In this document: positions 8,559 through 17,265 of the stretch, in pieces | Position numbering within the stretch: position 1 is the stretch's first letter | Layout: each line of letters opens with the position of its first letter | Assembly: GCF_000716445.1 (NCBI RefSeq) | Contig: NZ_JNWK01000041.1 | Coordinates: 1-63,796 of the forward strand | Length of the DNA: 63,796 nt | Direction of reading: 5' to 3' | Origin: Streptomyces wedmorensis | Lineage (GTDB): Bacteria > Actinomycetota > Actinomycetes > Streptomycetales > Streptomycetaceae | Translations under genes and position numbers: made by a program | The notes under the pieces: model-generated | Told to the model about the DNA's origin: nothing | The model's database searches: none | What the model saw: only the letters and a program-made list of their open reading frames with translations

Positions 8559-10529
8559 TCAGCCCCGGCGGTTGGCCGCCAGGGACTCGTAGAAGTGGAG
8601 GAGTCCGAGGTCGTCGACGGAGCCGGCGTTGACGGCCTTGGCCAGGGGGGTGCCCTGGAGGAGGCGCTTGACGGGGACCTCGATGCGCTTGCCCGTGAGG
8701 GTGTGGGGGACGCCGGGGACCTCGATGATCTCGTCGGGGACGTGGCGCGGGGAGAGTTCGGTGCGGATCGTCCGCTTGATGCGGTCGATCAGCTCGTCGT
8801 CGAGGGTGGCGCCGTCCACGAGGTGCACGAAGAGCGGCATCCAGTAGCCGCCGTCCGGCTCCTCGAGGCCGATGACGAGGGACTCGCGGATCTCCGGGAG
8901 GCGCTCGACGGCCTCATAGATATCGGCGCTGCCCATGCGGACGCCCTGCCGGTTGAGGGTGGAGTCGGAGCGGCCGTGGATGACGACCGACCCGTGGTCG
9001 GTGATCGTGATCCAGTCGCCGTGGCGCCAGACGCCCGGGAACATCTCGAAGTAACTGTCGCGGTAGCGGCTGCCGTCGGGGTCGTTCCAGAAGTGGATCG
9101 GCATCGACGGCATGGGGTTGGTGACGACCAGTTCGCCGACCTCGCCGATGACGGGCTTGCCGGAGGGGTCCCAGGACTGCAGGTCGGTGCCGAGGCCGGC
9201 GGCCTGGAGTTCGCCGATGTGGACCGGGAGGGTGGGGACGGCGCCGGCGAAGCAGGAGCAGACGTCCGTGCCTCCGCTGACGGAGGCGATCCAGAGGTTG
9301 TCGCGGACCTCGTCGTGGAGCCAGCGGAAGCCGTCGGGGGGCAGCGGCGAGCCGGTGGTGGCGACGCACTTCACGGCCGAGAGGTCGAAGTCGCGGCCCG
9401 GGTGGACGTCCGCCTTGGCGCAGGCCATCACGTACGCGGCGGACGTGCCGTAGAGGGTGGCGCGGGTGCGCTCGGCGACGCGCCACTGGGCGGCGGTGTC
9501 GGGGTAGCCCGGGCTTCCGTCGTACAGGACGACGGTCGTCCCGGTGAGGAGGCCGGAGACGAGGAAGTTCCACATCATCCAGCCGGTGGAGGTGTACCAG
9601 AAGAACACGTCCTCGGGGCCGAGGTCGCAGTGCAGGCCCAGCTGCTTGACGTGCTCGACGAGGATGCCGCCCTGGGACTGGACGATCGCCTTCGGCAGGC
9701 CGGTCGTGCCGGAGGAGTACAGGACCCACAGCGGGTGCGCGAACGGCACCTGCTCGTAGACCGGCTCGACGTCGCCGGAGACGAGGTCGTCCCAGGCGAG
9801 GGTGCCCTCGGGGGCCGGAGTGCCCAGGAGCGGGATGTGGACGACGGCCCTGAGGCTGGGGAGCTCGGCCCTCAGCTCGGCGACGGTGTCGCGACGGTCG
9901 TGTTCCTTGCCGCCGTAACGGTAGCCGTCGACGGTGAAGAGGACGACCGGCTCGACCTGCTGGAAACGGTCGAGGACGCTGCGGGCGCCGAAGTCGGGGG
10001 CGCAGGAGGTCCACACGGCGCCGACGGCGGCGGTGGCGAGCAGGGCCACGACGGACTGCGGGACGTTGGGCAGGTAGCCGCTGACGCGGTCGCCGGGGCG
10101 TACGCCCAGGGCGCGCAGTTCGGCGGCGAGGGAGCCGACCTGGCGGCGGAGCTCGGCCCAGGTGGTCGGCGTGGGGTCGTGTGTCTCGTCCACGTGGAGC
10201 AGGGCCGTGTCGTGGGGGCGCTCGTCCGCGGCGCGCAGGGCGTGCTCGGCGTAGTTGAGGGTGGCTCCGGGGAACCAGTCGGCGCCGGGCATCGACCGGT
10301 CGCCGAGGACCCGCTCGTAGGGGGTGTCGAAGCGGATGTCGAACCATTCGACGACCGCCTGCCAGAACGCCTCGAGCTCCTCGACGGACCAGCGGTGGAG
10401 CGCCGGGTAACCGCCCTCGGCGGGTGCGCCGTGGTGTTCGGCCGCCCAGGACTGGAAGCGGGTGACGGCAGCCGAGGCGATGCGTTCGTCGTCCGGCTGC
10501 CAGAGCGGATCGGTCTGGGCTGATGTCAT
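8559..10529 (-). CDS. aacS: Acetoacetyl-CoA synthetase (acetoacetate-CoA ligase)
   Basis: 656-aa ANL-superfamily enzyme activating acetoacetate with ATP and CoA. The AMP-binding P-loop YSSGTTGLPKAIVQS lies near residue 270. Further on are TSTGWMMWN and the hinge/A8 region GRSDSTLNRQGVRMG. The C-terminal TLTGKRIEVPVKRLL carries the acyl-adenylate lysine. Length and N-terminus (PLWQPDDERIASAAVTRFQSW) match acetoacetyl-CoA rather than acetyl-CoA synthetases. The frame is open far upstream inside the divergent gene; the real start is ATG 10529 with a GGGAG ribosome-binding site. It would feed ketone-body or leucine breakdown products into acetyl-CoA metabolism. Confidence 0.92.
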   Translation of the reverse strand: MTSAQTDPLWQPDDERIASAAVTRFQSWAAEHHGAPAEGGYPALHRWSVEELEAFWQAVVEWFDIRFDTPYERVLGDRSMPGADWFPGATLNYAEHALRAADERPHDTALLHVDETHDPTPTTWAELRRQVGSLAAELRALGVRPGDRVSGYLPNVPQSVVALLATAAVGAVWTSCAPDFGARSVLDRFQQVEPVVLFTVDGYRYGGKEHDRRDTVAELRAELPSLRAVVHIPLLGTPAPEGTLAWDDLVSGDVEPVYEQVPFAHPLWVLYSSGTTGLPKAIVQSQGGILVEHVKQLGLHCDLGPEDVFFWYTSTGWMMWNFLVSGLLTGTTVVLYDGSPGYPDTAAQWRVAERTRATLYGTSAAYVMACAKADVHPGRDFDLSAVKCVATTGSPLPPDGFRWLHDEVRDNLWIASVSGGTDVCSCFAGAVPTLPVHIGELQAAGLGTDLQSWDPSGKPVIGEVGELVVTNPMPSMPIHFWNDPDGSRYRDSYFEMFPGVWRHGDWITITDHGSVVIHGRSDSTLNRQGVRMGSADIYEAVERLPEIRESLVIGLEEPDGGYWMPLFVHLVDGATLDDELIDRIKRTIRTELSPRHVPDEIIEVPGVPHTLTGKRIEVPVKRLLQGTPLAKAVNAGSVDDLGLLHFYESLAANRRG

Positions 10530-10648
10530 GGGGTGGCTCCCTGGCTGTACGCGGGGTCGGCGTGTGTCGGGCGCACGTGCTGGGGTGTGCGCGTGACGCG
10601 GCTGACAGGACGATGCCATGTGATCGTCTTTCGCACCAGGGCTGCCCG

Positions 10649-10687
10649 CCCATGGTCGGCCAGTTGAATATGTGCTCCCACCATGGG
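10649..10687. promoter_or_regulatory. Inverted repeat in the aacS/GH31 divergent promoter region
   Basis: CCCATGGT (10649-10656) and ACCATGGG (10680-10687) are exact inverted copies about 31 bp apart, around an AT-richer core (GTTGAATATGTG). They sit between the divergent starts at 10529 and 10744 and could be an operator. The regulator is unknown. Confidence 0.4.
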
Positions 10688-10743
10688 TGAACGGAAGTTG
10701 AACGGAGCTCGTATCGCCCCAGGTGGGTGGCAGGGTGATCGTC

Positions 10744-13386
10744 ATGGACGGTCGTGGACTGGTGCGTTCGATCAAGGTGTTCGGTTCGGCGCAGGGATGG
10801 CGGACGGTACGGGCGGCGTGGCGGCGGCACCGCGCGGACGCGTGCGGGCTGCCGGCGCGGGGGGCGGAGCGGGCCCGGGTTCCGGGGCTCGCGGTGGAGG
10901 CGGAGCCGGGGCCGGGCGGGGGAACCGTCCGGTTCGCCCGGTCCTCGCTGCGGATCTGCGTGTCGGCGGGCGGCACGGTGTTCTGGGGATGGGACGGGGC
11001 CGGGCCGCTGCCCTCGTACGCCGTCGCGGCCGAGGCTCCCGAGCCGGACCCGCGGGCCTCGCTGGAGCCTGACACGGGTGGCGGGTGGCGGATCGTGTCG
11101 GAGCGGGTGACGGTCGCGGTGTCCCGGCACGGGGCGGTGGAGATCCGTACGCCCGGCGGGGTAATGCTGCGCCGGGACCTGCCGCCGCGCTGGTGGGAGC
11201 CGGTGGCCGGTGGGGAGGACGGCGGGAGTGCTTCCGGTGGGGCGGTGCCCGGCGGGCCGGGTTCCGCCGGGGCGGGGCGTCCGGGTGCGGATTCCGACGG
11301 GGCGGCTTCCGGCGGGGCGGCTTCCGGCGGGGCGGCTTCCGGCGGGGCGGCTTCCGGCGGGGCGGCTTCCGGCGGGGCTGCTTCCGGCGGGGCTGCTTCC
11401 GGCGGCGGCCGTGCGGGAGTGGGCCGCGCGGAGGCGCGCTGGGTGCAGCGCAGTGAGGTGCCGGCGGACGCGCGGTTCTTCGGTCTGGGCGGGCGGTCGG
11501 CGGGGCCGCGGCTGCGGGACGGCTCGTACCGGCTGTGGAACACGGACCCCCAGGGGCGTTTCGCGCCGGGGGACGATCCGCTGTACATCACCATGCCGGT
11601 GCAGTTCGTGGTCTCGGACGCGGGCACGCACCTGGCGTTCCACGACAACTCCTGGGAGGGCCGGGTCACCCTGGCGGAGGGCGAGGAGGGCGCGGGCTCG
11701 GGCCATGACCGGCCGGGCAGCGTCGAGGTGCGCATGGCCGGCGGGCCGCTGCGCTGCTGGGTGGTGGTCGGGACCCCCGCGCGCGTGCTGCACGGCTGGG
11801 CGGCGCTGACGGGCGCGCCCGCGCTGCCGCCGTCCTGGGCGCTCGGACCGCAGCACGCGCGCTGGGGGTTCGGCAGCGCGCGGGAGGTGCGGCGGGTGGT
11901 CGCCGGGTACCGGGAGCGGGGGCTTCCGCTGTCCGCCGTGCACCTGGACATCGACCACTACGACGGCCACCGCGTGTTCACCGTCGACCGGGAGCGGTTC
12001 CCCGATCTGCCGGGGCTCGCGGCGGAACTGCGGGAGCAGGGCGTACGGCTGGTGTCGATCGTGGACCCCGCGGTACGGGCCGAGCCGGGGAACGCGCTCT
12101 ACGACGAGGGGCGGGCGGCCGGGGCGTTCGTCCGGGACGGGCGGGGCCGGGAGGTCCACGGGGAGGTGTGGCCGGGCGCGTGCGCCTATCCGGACTTCAC
12201 CGATCCCGCGGTGCGGGAGTGGTGGGGCGGGTTGTACGAGGAGAGGCTGCGGCAGGGTTTCTCCGGGGTGTGGCACGACATGAACGAGCCCGTGTCCTTC
12301 GTCCCCTTCGGCGACCCCACACTGCCCCGTTCGGCGCGGCACGCGCTGGACGGGCGGGGCGGTGACCACCGGGAGGGGCACAACCTGTACGGGCTGACGA
12401 TGGCGCGCGCCGGGTACGAGGGGCTGCGCCGGCTGCGGCCCGACGAGCGGCCGTTCCTCTTCTCGCGTTCCGGCTGGGCGGGCATGCAGCGGTACGGGGG
12501 CACCTGGTCCGGCGACGTGTCGACCGGGTGGCCCGGGCTGCGGGCGTCGCTGTCCCTGGTGCTGGGGCTCGGGTTGTGCGGGGTGCCGTACTCGGGGCCC
12601 GACGTGGGGGGCTTCGACGGGAGCCCGTCGCCGGAGCTGTTCCTGCGCTGGTACCAGCTGGGGGCGTGGCTGCCGCTGTTCCGCACGCACGCGGCGATCG
12701 ACGCGGGACGGCGCGAGCCGTGGGAGTTCGGCCCGGAGGTCCTGGAGCACGCGCGCGTGGCGCTGGCCGAACGGGAGCGGCTGCGCCCGTACTTCGAGAC
12801 GCTGTCCCGGCTCGCGCGGATGACGGGCGCGCCGTACGTACGGCCGCTGTGGTGGGGGACGCCGGAGGACCGGCTGCTGCGCGACTGCGAGGACGCGTTC
12901 CTGCTCGGCGACGCGCTGCTGGTGGCGCCGGTCCTGACCCCGGGCGCCGACCGGCGGGCGGTGCGGCTGCCGCGCGGGCGCTGGTACGACACCGCGACGG
13001 GGCAGGCGTACGAGGGGCCGGGGCAGGTCCTGCTGGACGCGCCGCTCTCCCGCGTGCCGGTGCTGGCCCGGGCGGGGGCGGTGCTCGCGGTCCGCGGCGA
13101 CGACGGCGGGCTCGCCCTGGAGGTGTGGGCGCCCGCCGCGGGGCGGACCGGCGGCGGGCTCGTCGTGCGGGACACGGGGGACGGCTGGGAGCCGGCCGAG
13201 ATCGAGCGGTACCAGTCGCGGCTCGTGGACGGCCGGGTGGTCGTGGAGCGGGTGACGGACGACGGGTTGGAGGAGACGAAGCTGCCGGTGCGCGTCAGGG
13301 GTGGCGAGGGGGCTTGGCCGCCGGCCGGAGGTGCGGCCGGGCGGGACTTTCCGGACGGGGGCCCTGGGTCCGGGCTTCAGTCGTAG
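10744..13386 (+). CDS. Glycoside hydrolase family 31 (alpha-glucosidase type)
   Basis: 880-aa cytoplasmic alpha-glycosidase. The family 31 signature WHDMNEP (nucleophile Asp, about residue 511) and the general-acid Asp in GGTWSGDVSTGW (about 590) are both intact, as are the barrel start LSAVHLDIDHYDG and the C-terminal beta domain. It lacks a signal peptide. Between the N-terminal beta-sandwich and the barrel it carries a low-complexity insert with seven exact Gly-Ala-Ala-Ser-Gly repeats (about residues 186-220), unlike other family members. I chose ATG 10744; a GTG at 10723 is also possible. It overlaps the convergent Nudix gene by 10 bp. Substrate cannot be told from sequence. Confidence 0.88.
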   Translation: MDGRGLVRSIKVFGSAQGWRTVRAAWRRHRADACGLPARGAERARVPGLAVEAEPGPGGGTVRFARSSLRICVSAGGTVFWGWDGAGPLPSYAVAAEAPEPDPRASLEPDTGGGWRIVSERVTVAVSRHGAVEIRTPGGVMLRRDLPPRWWEPVAGGEDGGSASGGAVPGGPGSAGAGRPGADSDGAASGGAASGGAASGGAASGGAASGGAASGGAASGGGRAGVGRAEARWVQRSEVPADARFFGLGGRSAGPRLRDGSYRLWNTDPQGRFAPGDDPLYITMPVQFVVSDAGTHLAFHDNSWEGRVTLAEGEEGAGSGHDRPGSVEVRMAGGPLRCWVVVGTPARVLHGWAALTGAPALPPSWALGPQHARWGFGSAREVRRVVAGYRERGLPLSAVHLDIDHYDGHRVFTVDRERFPDLPGLAAELREQGVRLVSIVDPAVRAEPGNALYDEGRAAGAFVRDGRGREVHGEVWPGACAYPDFTDPAVREWWGGLYEERLRQGFSGVWHDMNEPVSFVPFGDPTLPRSARHALDGRGGDHREGHNLYGLTMARAGYEGLRRLRPDERPFLFSRSGWAGMQRYGGTWSGDVSTGWPGLRASLSLVLGLGLCGVPYSGPDVGGFDGSPSPELFLRWYQLGAWLPLFRTHAAIDAGRREPWEFGPEVLEHARVALAERERLRPYFETLSRLARMTGAPYVRPLWWGTPEDRLLRDCEDAFLLGDALLVAPVLTPGADRRAVRLPRGRWYDTATGQAYEGPGQVLLDAPLSRVPVLARAGAVLAVRGDDGGLALEVWAPAAGRTGGGLVVRDTGDGWEPAEIERYQSRLVDGRVVVERVTDDGLEETKLPVRVRGGEGAWPPAGGAAGRDFPDGGPGSGLQS
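11299..11403 (+). repeat. Seven-unit 15-bp tandem array inside the GH31 gene
   Basis: Seven contiguous copies of GGGGCGGCTTCCGGC; only the last two carry a GCG-to-GCT change. The unit is in frame and encodes GAASG. The identity of the units suggests recent, slippage-driven expansion. Looser Gly/Ser/Ala-rich versions flank it on both sides. Confidence 0.95.
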
Positions 13387-13877
13387 GCGCCGGCGAACCA
13401 CTTCCGTACCGCCTCCGTGTGGAGGGGGAAGGCGAGCTCCTCGGGTGTGTGGAGCACGTGGTGGCCGCTGGTCTCGTCGGTGGGGGTGGAGGGCGGCAGC
13501 GTGGCGGCGGGGCGGGGCGGGAAGAGGCCGAAGAGGAGGAGGTGGCCGGCCGGGGAGCTGAGGGCGTCGGCCAGGCGGACGTCGTCCGCGGAGGCCACGA
13601 TGCCGGTCTCCTCGCGCAGTTCGCGGGCGACGGCGGCGCGCCAGTCCTCGGCGTGGTCGATGAAGCCGCCGGGGAGGGCGGTCCCGCCGCGCTGGGGCTC
13701 GATGGTGCGGGTGATGACGACGAGGCCGGTACCGGCTCGGTCGGTGACCGGGAGGAGGGCGACGGCGACGGGCAGCGGGTTGCGGTAGGCGGTGTGGCCG
13801 CAGGCCGGGCAGGTGCGGGGCCAGCCGGCGCCGGCGGGGTGGGCCGCGCCGCAGGAGGAGCAGTGGGAGTCCTTCAC
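13377..13877 (-). CDS. Nudix hydrolase with N-terminal zinc ribbon
   Basis: 166 aa. The N-terminus has a CSSCG...CPACG zinc ribbon like that of NADH pyrophosphatases. The complete Nudix box follows at about residues 64-86, with GFIDHAE then REL-REETGI in the exact GX5EX7REUXEEXGU spacing. It would hydrolyse a nucleoside-diphosphate-X compound; the substrate is open. The conserved part begins directly at the GTG at 13877; longer open frame upstream belongs to the divergent dipeptidase region. The 3' end overlaps the convergent GH31 stop by 10 bp. Confidence 0.88.
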   Translation of the reverse strand: MKDSHCSSCGAAHPAGAGWPRTCPACGHTAYRNPLPVAVALLPVTDRAGTGLVVITRTIEPQRGGTALPGGFIDHAEDWRAAVARELREETGIVASADDVRLADALSSPAGHLLLFGLFPPRPAATLPPSTPTDETSGHHVLHTPEELAFPLHTEAVRKWFAGAYD

Positions 13878-13935
13878 GGGGCGACCGTACGTGATCGCCC
13901 TTTCCCGGCGCTGCCGGAACTGGTAGACGGTGCAC

Positions 13936-14757
13936 ATGACAGGACTCGCTTCCGCATTCCGTACCCTCGCCGTCACGGCCGCGGCCGGCCTGCTCGCCGT
14001 CGCGGGCGCCGTCGCGGCCCCCGCTCCCCCGGCGTCCGCCGCGCCGGAGCCGAAGGCCCCACGGGAGTTCGTCGCGCTCGGCGCGGTGGACCGGACGATC
14101 ATCCAGGAGATGCGCTACACGACGGCGCACAACTTCGTCGGCGAGCCGGTCGACGGCTACCGGCAGCCGTTGTGCATCCTGACCCGGCAGGCGGCCGAGG
14201 CGCTGCACCGCGCGCAGGTGCGGCTGCTGGCCCGGGGCTACTCGCTGAAGGTGTACGACTGCTACCGGCCGCAGCGCGCCGTGGACCACTTCGTGCGCTG
14301 GGCGAAGGACCTGTCGGACGAGCGGATGAAGGGGGAGTTCTATCCGCTGGTCGACAAGTCCCGGCTGTTCGCGGACGGTTACATCGCGGAGAAGTCGGGG
14401 CACAGCCGCGGTTCGACGGTGGACCTGACGATCGTGCGGCTGCCGGCGTCGCCCACGCGCGCGTACGTCCCCGGTGAGCGGCTGGTGGAGTGCTACGCGC
14501 CGCGGGAGGAGCGGTTTCCGGACAACTCCGTGGACATGGGGACCGGGTACGACTGCTTCGACACCCGGTCGCACACCGACGACCCGCGGATCCAGGGGGT
14601 GCAGCGGGCCAACCGGCAGCTCCTCAAGGGGGTGCTGGCCGAGCAGGGCTTCGTGAACCTGCCCGAGGAGTGGTGGCACTTCACGTTCAAGCCGGAGCCG
14701 TTCCCGTCGACGTTCTTCGACTTCCCGGTCGCGCGGCGGTCGGTGGCCGGGCACTGA
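13936..14757 (+). CDS. Secreted D-Ala-D-Ala dipeptidase, VanX/DdpX-like
   Basis: 273-aa zinc peptidase of the M15D type. A signal peptide is clear: short charged start, hydrophobic segment, then PASAAPE cleavage region near residue 38. Zinc ligands are in the SGHSRGSTVDLT motif (His and Asp near 155-162) and EWWHF (catalytic Glu and third ligand His near 245-248). YDCYRPQRAV carries the substrate-binding arginine. Because it is exported and not next to vanH/vanA, a role in recycling peptidoglycan dipeptides outside the cell is more likely than vancomycin resistance. A GTG six bases upstream (13930) is an alternative start. It is divergent from the Nudix gene, 58 bp away. Confidence 0.88.
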   Translation: MTGLASAFRTLAVTAAAGLLAVAGAVAAPAPPASAAPEPKAPREFVALGAVDRTIIQEMRYTTAHNFVGEPVDGYRQPLCILTRQAAEALHRAQVRLLARGYSLKVYDCYRPQRAVDHFVRWAKDLSDERMKGEFYPLVDKSRLFADGYIAEKSGHSRGSTVDLTIVRLPASPTRAYVPGERLVECYAPREERFPDNSVDMGTGYDCFDTRSHTDDPRIQGVQRANRQLLKGVLAEQGFVNLPEEWWHFTFKPEPFPSTFFDFPVARRSVAGH

Positions 14758-14790
14758 GTCTTCCCCGCCGGGGCCGCCCGTGCCACACTC

Positions 14791-14805
14791 CTGACGATTC
14801 GTCAG
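14791..14805. promoter_or_regulatory. Perfect 15-bp palindrome upstream of the DUF35/thiolase operon
   Basis: CTGACGATTCGTCAG, 36 bp before the start of the operon. It shares the core CTGACG-N3-CGTCAG with the palindrome at 56747-56761. A TetR-family regulator is the most likely binder; none is encoded nearby. Confidence 0.6.
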
Positions 14806-14840
14806 ATCCGTGGGTGTGAGCGGTGGCACGGGAGGCCTCG

Positions 14841-15314
14841 ATGGCACGGACGCGCAGACCGGTGGTGGACGGCTGGTTCACCGACGACACCGTGCCGGAG
14901 GCGGAGTTCCGCCTGCTCGGCACCCGCTGCTCGGCCTGCGCGTCGGTCTTCTTCCCGCGTGAGGACGGCTGGTGCCGCAACCCGGGATGCCCTGGCGGTG
15001 GCGAGCTCGCCGAGGTGCCGCTCTCCCCGCGCGGCCGGGTCTGGTCGTACACCGACGGCCGCTACCGCCCGCCCGCGCCGTACGTCTCCGATCCGGAGGC
15101 GCCCTGGGAGCCGTACACCCTGGTCGCGGTCGAGCTGGCGGCGGAGGCGATGGTGGTGCTCGGGCAGGCAGCGCCCGGCGTGTCGACGGCCGATCTGGCC
15201 GTCGGCGCGGAGGTCGAGGTGGTGCCCGGGGTCCTGAACGAGGACGAGCGGCACGTGTGGACCACTTGGAACTGGCGGCCCGTGGCACCGGAGCGGCGGG
15301 AGGAGCGGTCGTGA
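14841..15314 (+). CDS. Zn-ribbon/OB-fold (DUF35) protein paired with a thiolase
   Basis: 157 aa. A four-cysteine zinc ribbon (TRCSACASVFFP...CRNPGCPG, about residues 28-52) is followed by an OB-like beta domain (GRVWSYTDGRYRPPAPY). DUF35 proteins sit next to SCP-x-type thiolases and form complexes with them, probably helping acyl-CoA binding. The ATG at 14841 has GGGAGG eight bases upstream and was preferred to GTG 14823. Its stop overlaps the GTG of the thiolase, so the two are translated together. Confidence 0.85.
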   Translation: MARTRRPVVDGWFTDDTVPEAEFRLLGTRCSACASVFFPREDGWCRNPGCPGGGELAEVPLSPRGRVWSYTDGRYRPPAPYVSDPEAPWEPYTLVAVELAAEAMVVLGQAAPGVSTADLAVGAEVEVVPGVLNEDERHVWTTWNWRPVAPERREERS

Positions 15315-16498
15315 ACGACATCGCCGTGCTCGGGGCCGGGATGCACCCGTGGGGCAAGTGGGGGCGGAGCTTCGTCTCGTACGGAACGGCCGCCGCCCGC
15401 GCCGCGCTCGCGGACGCCGGGCTCGACTGGCGTGACGTCGGATCGGTGGTCGGCGCCGACACCGTGCGGTGCGGATACCCGGGTTACGTGGCCGGGGCGA
15501 CCTTCGCCCAGGCCCTCGGGTGGCAGGGGGCGCGGGTCACCAGCGTGTACGCCGCCTGCGCCTCGGGCGCCCAGGCCATCGGGACGGCGCGGGCACAGAT
15601 CCTGGCCGGACTGGCCGACGTGGTCCTGGTCGTCGGCGCGGACTCGACGCCCAAGGGCTTCTTCGCCCCCGCCGGCGGCGACCGCCCGGACGACCCGGAC
15701 TGGCTGCGGTTCCGGATCCTCGGGGCCACCAACCCCGCGTACTTCGCGCTCTACGCGCGCCGCCGCATGGACCTGTACGGCGACACGGCCGAGGACTTCG
15801 CCCAGGTGAAGGTGAAGAACGCGGCGGCGGGCGCGCTCAACCCGCTCGCGCGGTACCGGAAGACGGTGACCGTCGAGGAGGTCGCGGCCTCCGCCGTCGT
15901 CGCCGACCCGCTCCGGCTCCTCGACATCTGCGCCACCTCGGACGGCGGCGCCGCGCTCGTGCTGTCCAGCATGGAGTTCGCGCGCCGTCACGGTCACCCC
16001 GACCCGGTACGGGTCCGCGCGGTGTCCACGGTCTCTCCCACGTACCCCAAGGCGGTGCTCGACCTCCCCGACATCGCGACCGACTCGGCGGTGGCCGTCT
16101 CCCCCGCCGCGCACACCTTCCGCGCGTCGATCGCCCGGGCCGCGTACGAGGAGGCGGCGATCGGGCCGGAGGACCTGTCCCTCGCCGAGGTGTACGACCT
16201 GTCCACCGCCCTGGAACTGGAGTGGTACGAGGACATCGGGCTCTGCGCGGCCGGCGAGGGCGCCAAGCTGCTCCGGGAGGGCGCCACCGCCCTCGGCGGG
16301 CGACTGCCCGTCAACACCAGCGGTGGCCTGGCCTCGTTCGGGGAGGCCGTGCCCGCCCAGGCGATCGCCCAGGTCTGCGAACTGACCTGGCAGCTGAGGG
16401 GCACGGCGGGCGACCGCCAGGTGCCCGGGGCGCGGGTCGGCATCACCGCGAACCAGGGCCTGTTCGGGCACGGTTCGGCAGTGGTGGCGGTGCGCTGA
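15311..16498 (+). CDS. Thiolase / lipid-transfer (SCP-x type) protein
   Basis: 395 aa of thiolase fold: N-terminal IAVLGAGMHPWGKWGR, nucleophile-region SVYAACASGAQAIG (Cys near residue 82), C-terminal GLFGHGSA. It resembles the SCP-x/acetyl-CoA acyltransferase branch rather than biosynthetic acetoacetyl-CoA thiolases. It would cleave or condense acyl-CoA esters in fatty-acid or sterol-like side-chain degradation. Start is the GTG at 15311, overlapping the DUF35 stop (GTGA). Regulation is probably through the palindrome at 14791. Confidence 0.85.
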   Translation: MNDIAVLGAGMHPWGKWGRSFVSYGTAAARAALADAGLDWRDVGSVVGADTVRCGYPGYVAGATFAQALGWQGARVTSVYAACASGAQAIGTARAQILAGLADVVLVVGADSTPKGFFAPAGGDRPDDPDWLRFRILGATNPAYFALYARRRMDLYGDTAEDFAQVKVKNAAAGALNPLARYRKTVTVEEVAASAVVADPLRLLDICATSDGGAALVLSSMEFARRHGHPDPVRVRAVSTVSPTYPKAVLDLPDIATDSAVAVSPAAHTFRASIARAAYEEAAIGPEDLSLAEVYDLSTALELEWYEDIGLCAAGEGAKLLREGATALGGRLPVNTSGGLASFGEAVPAQAIAQVCELTWQLRGTAGDRQVPGARVGITANQGLFGHGSAVVAVR

Positions 16499-16520
16499 GA
16501 TCCGGGGAGCGGCCTGTTGC

Positions 16521-16597
16521 GGCCGGTGGCCGCCGGTTCCGGCCGGTTGCCGCCGGTTCCGGCCGGTTGCCGCCGGTTCCGGCCGGTTGCCGCCGTG
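16521..16597 (+). repeat. 20-bp tandem repeat downstream of the thiolase
   Basis: Nearly four copies of GGCCGGTTGCCGCCGGTTCC (16521-16540 with one change, 16541-16560, 16561-16580, 16581-16597 partial). It lies in the gap between convergent genes. Confidence 0.9.
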
Positions 16598-16635
16598 CCC
16601 CGGGGGCGGGGATCGGCGGGGCGGCCTCACCGGAG

Positions 16636-16656
16636 GAGGCCCCGGCGCGGGGCCTC
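16636..16656. terminator. Terminator between thiolase and cvnD
   Basis: 8-bp stem GAGGCCCC/GGGGCCTC with a 5-nt loop, directly after the cvnD stop on the minus strand. Confidence 0.7.
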
Positions 16657-16659
16657 CCG

Positions 16660-17265
16660 TCAGGTCGTCGCCGCGGCGTGGCTCCGGTCGGCCAGGACGA
16701 GGGCGTGCTCGACGACGGCCACGAGGACGTTCTTCACGGACTCGCGGTCACGCGCGTCGCACATCAGCAGTTCGACCTCGGGATCCAGGTCGAGTGCCCC
16801 GCGCACGCTCTCGGCGGGGAACCGCTGCGCTCCCTCGAAGCAGTTGACGGCCACCGTGAACGGGATGCCGCGCCGCTCGAAGTAGTCGATGGCCGCGAAG
16901 CTGTCCTCGAGGCGGCGGGTGTCCGCCAGCACCACCGCGCCGAGCGCGCCCTGGGCGAGCTCGTCCCACAGGAACCAGAAGCGGTCCTGGCCCGGCGTGC
17001 CGAAGAGGTACAGGACGAGGTCCTCGCGGAGGGTGATCCGGCCGAAGTCCATGGCGACCGTGGTGGTCGTCTTGGTCTCGACGCCGTGCAGGTCGTCGAC
17101 GGGACGCCCCGCCTCGCTGAGGATCTCCTCGGTCCGCAACGGCCTGATCTCGCTGACCGCGCCGACCAGCGTCGTCTTGCCGACCCCGAAGCCACCCGCG
17201 ACCAGGATCTTCAGGGTCACCGGCTCGACGAAGGACTTCTTGCGGCTAGAGCGCCCGAAGGCCAT
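16660..17265 (-). CDS. cvnD: Conservon GTPase CvnD
   Basis: 201-aa Ras-like small GTPase. P-loop GGFGVGKTT lies near residue 24-32, a switch-II-like LFGTPGQDRFWFLWDEL near 90-107, and a long C-terminal alpha region ends VVEHALVLADRSH. CvnD proteins are the last members of the actinobacterial conservons, which assemble with CvnA-C at the membrane in a receptor/G-protein-like module. Its start overlaps the end of cvnC by 20 bp. There is no CvnE-type cytochrome P450 after it; a terminator follows immediately. Confidence 0.93.
   Translation of the reverse strand: MAFGRSSRKKSFVEPVTLKILVAGGFGVGKTTLVGAVSEIRPLRTEEILSEAGRPVDDLHGVETKTTTTVAMDFGRITLREDLVLYLFGTPGQDRFWFLWDELAQGALGAVVLADTRRLEDSFAAIDYFERRGIPFTVAVNCFEGAQRFPAESVRGALDLDPEVELLMCDARDRESVKNVLVAVVEHALVLADRSHAAATT

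Noticed and set aside
11299..11403. Possible CRISPR-like array
   Set aside because: Contiguous 15-bp units without spacers, in frame inside a glycosidase.
13936..14757. Vancomycin-resistance vanX
   Set aside because: The protein has a signal peptide and lacks vanHA or vanRS neighbours; an exported dipeptidase cannot deplete the cytoplasmic D-Ala-D-Ala pool.
8914..14847. Nearly 2000-codon minus-strand frame across aacS, GH31 and VanX-like genes
   Set aside because: Arg/Pro-rich shadow; the real genes in other frames have complete catalytic motifs.
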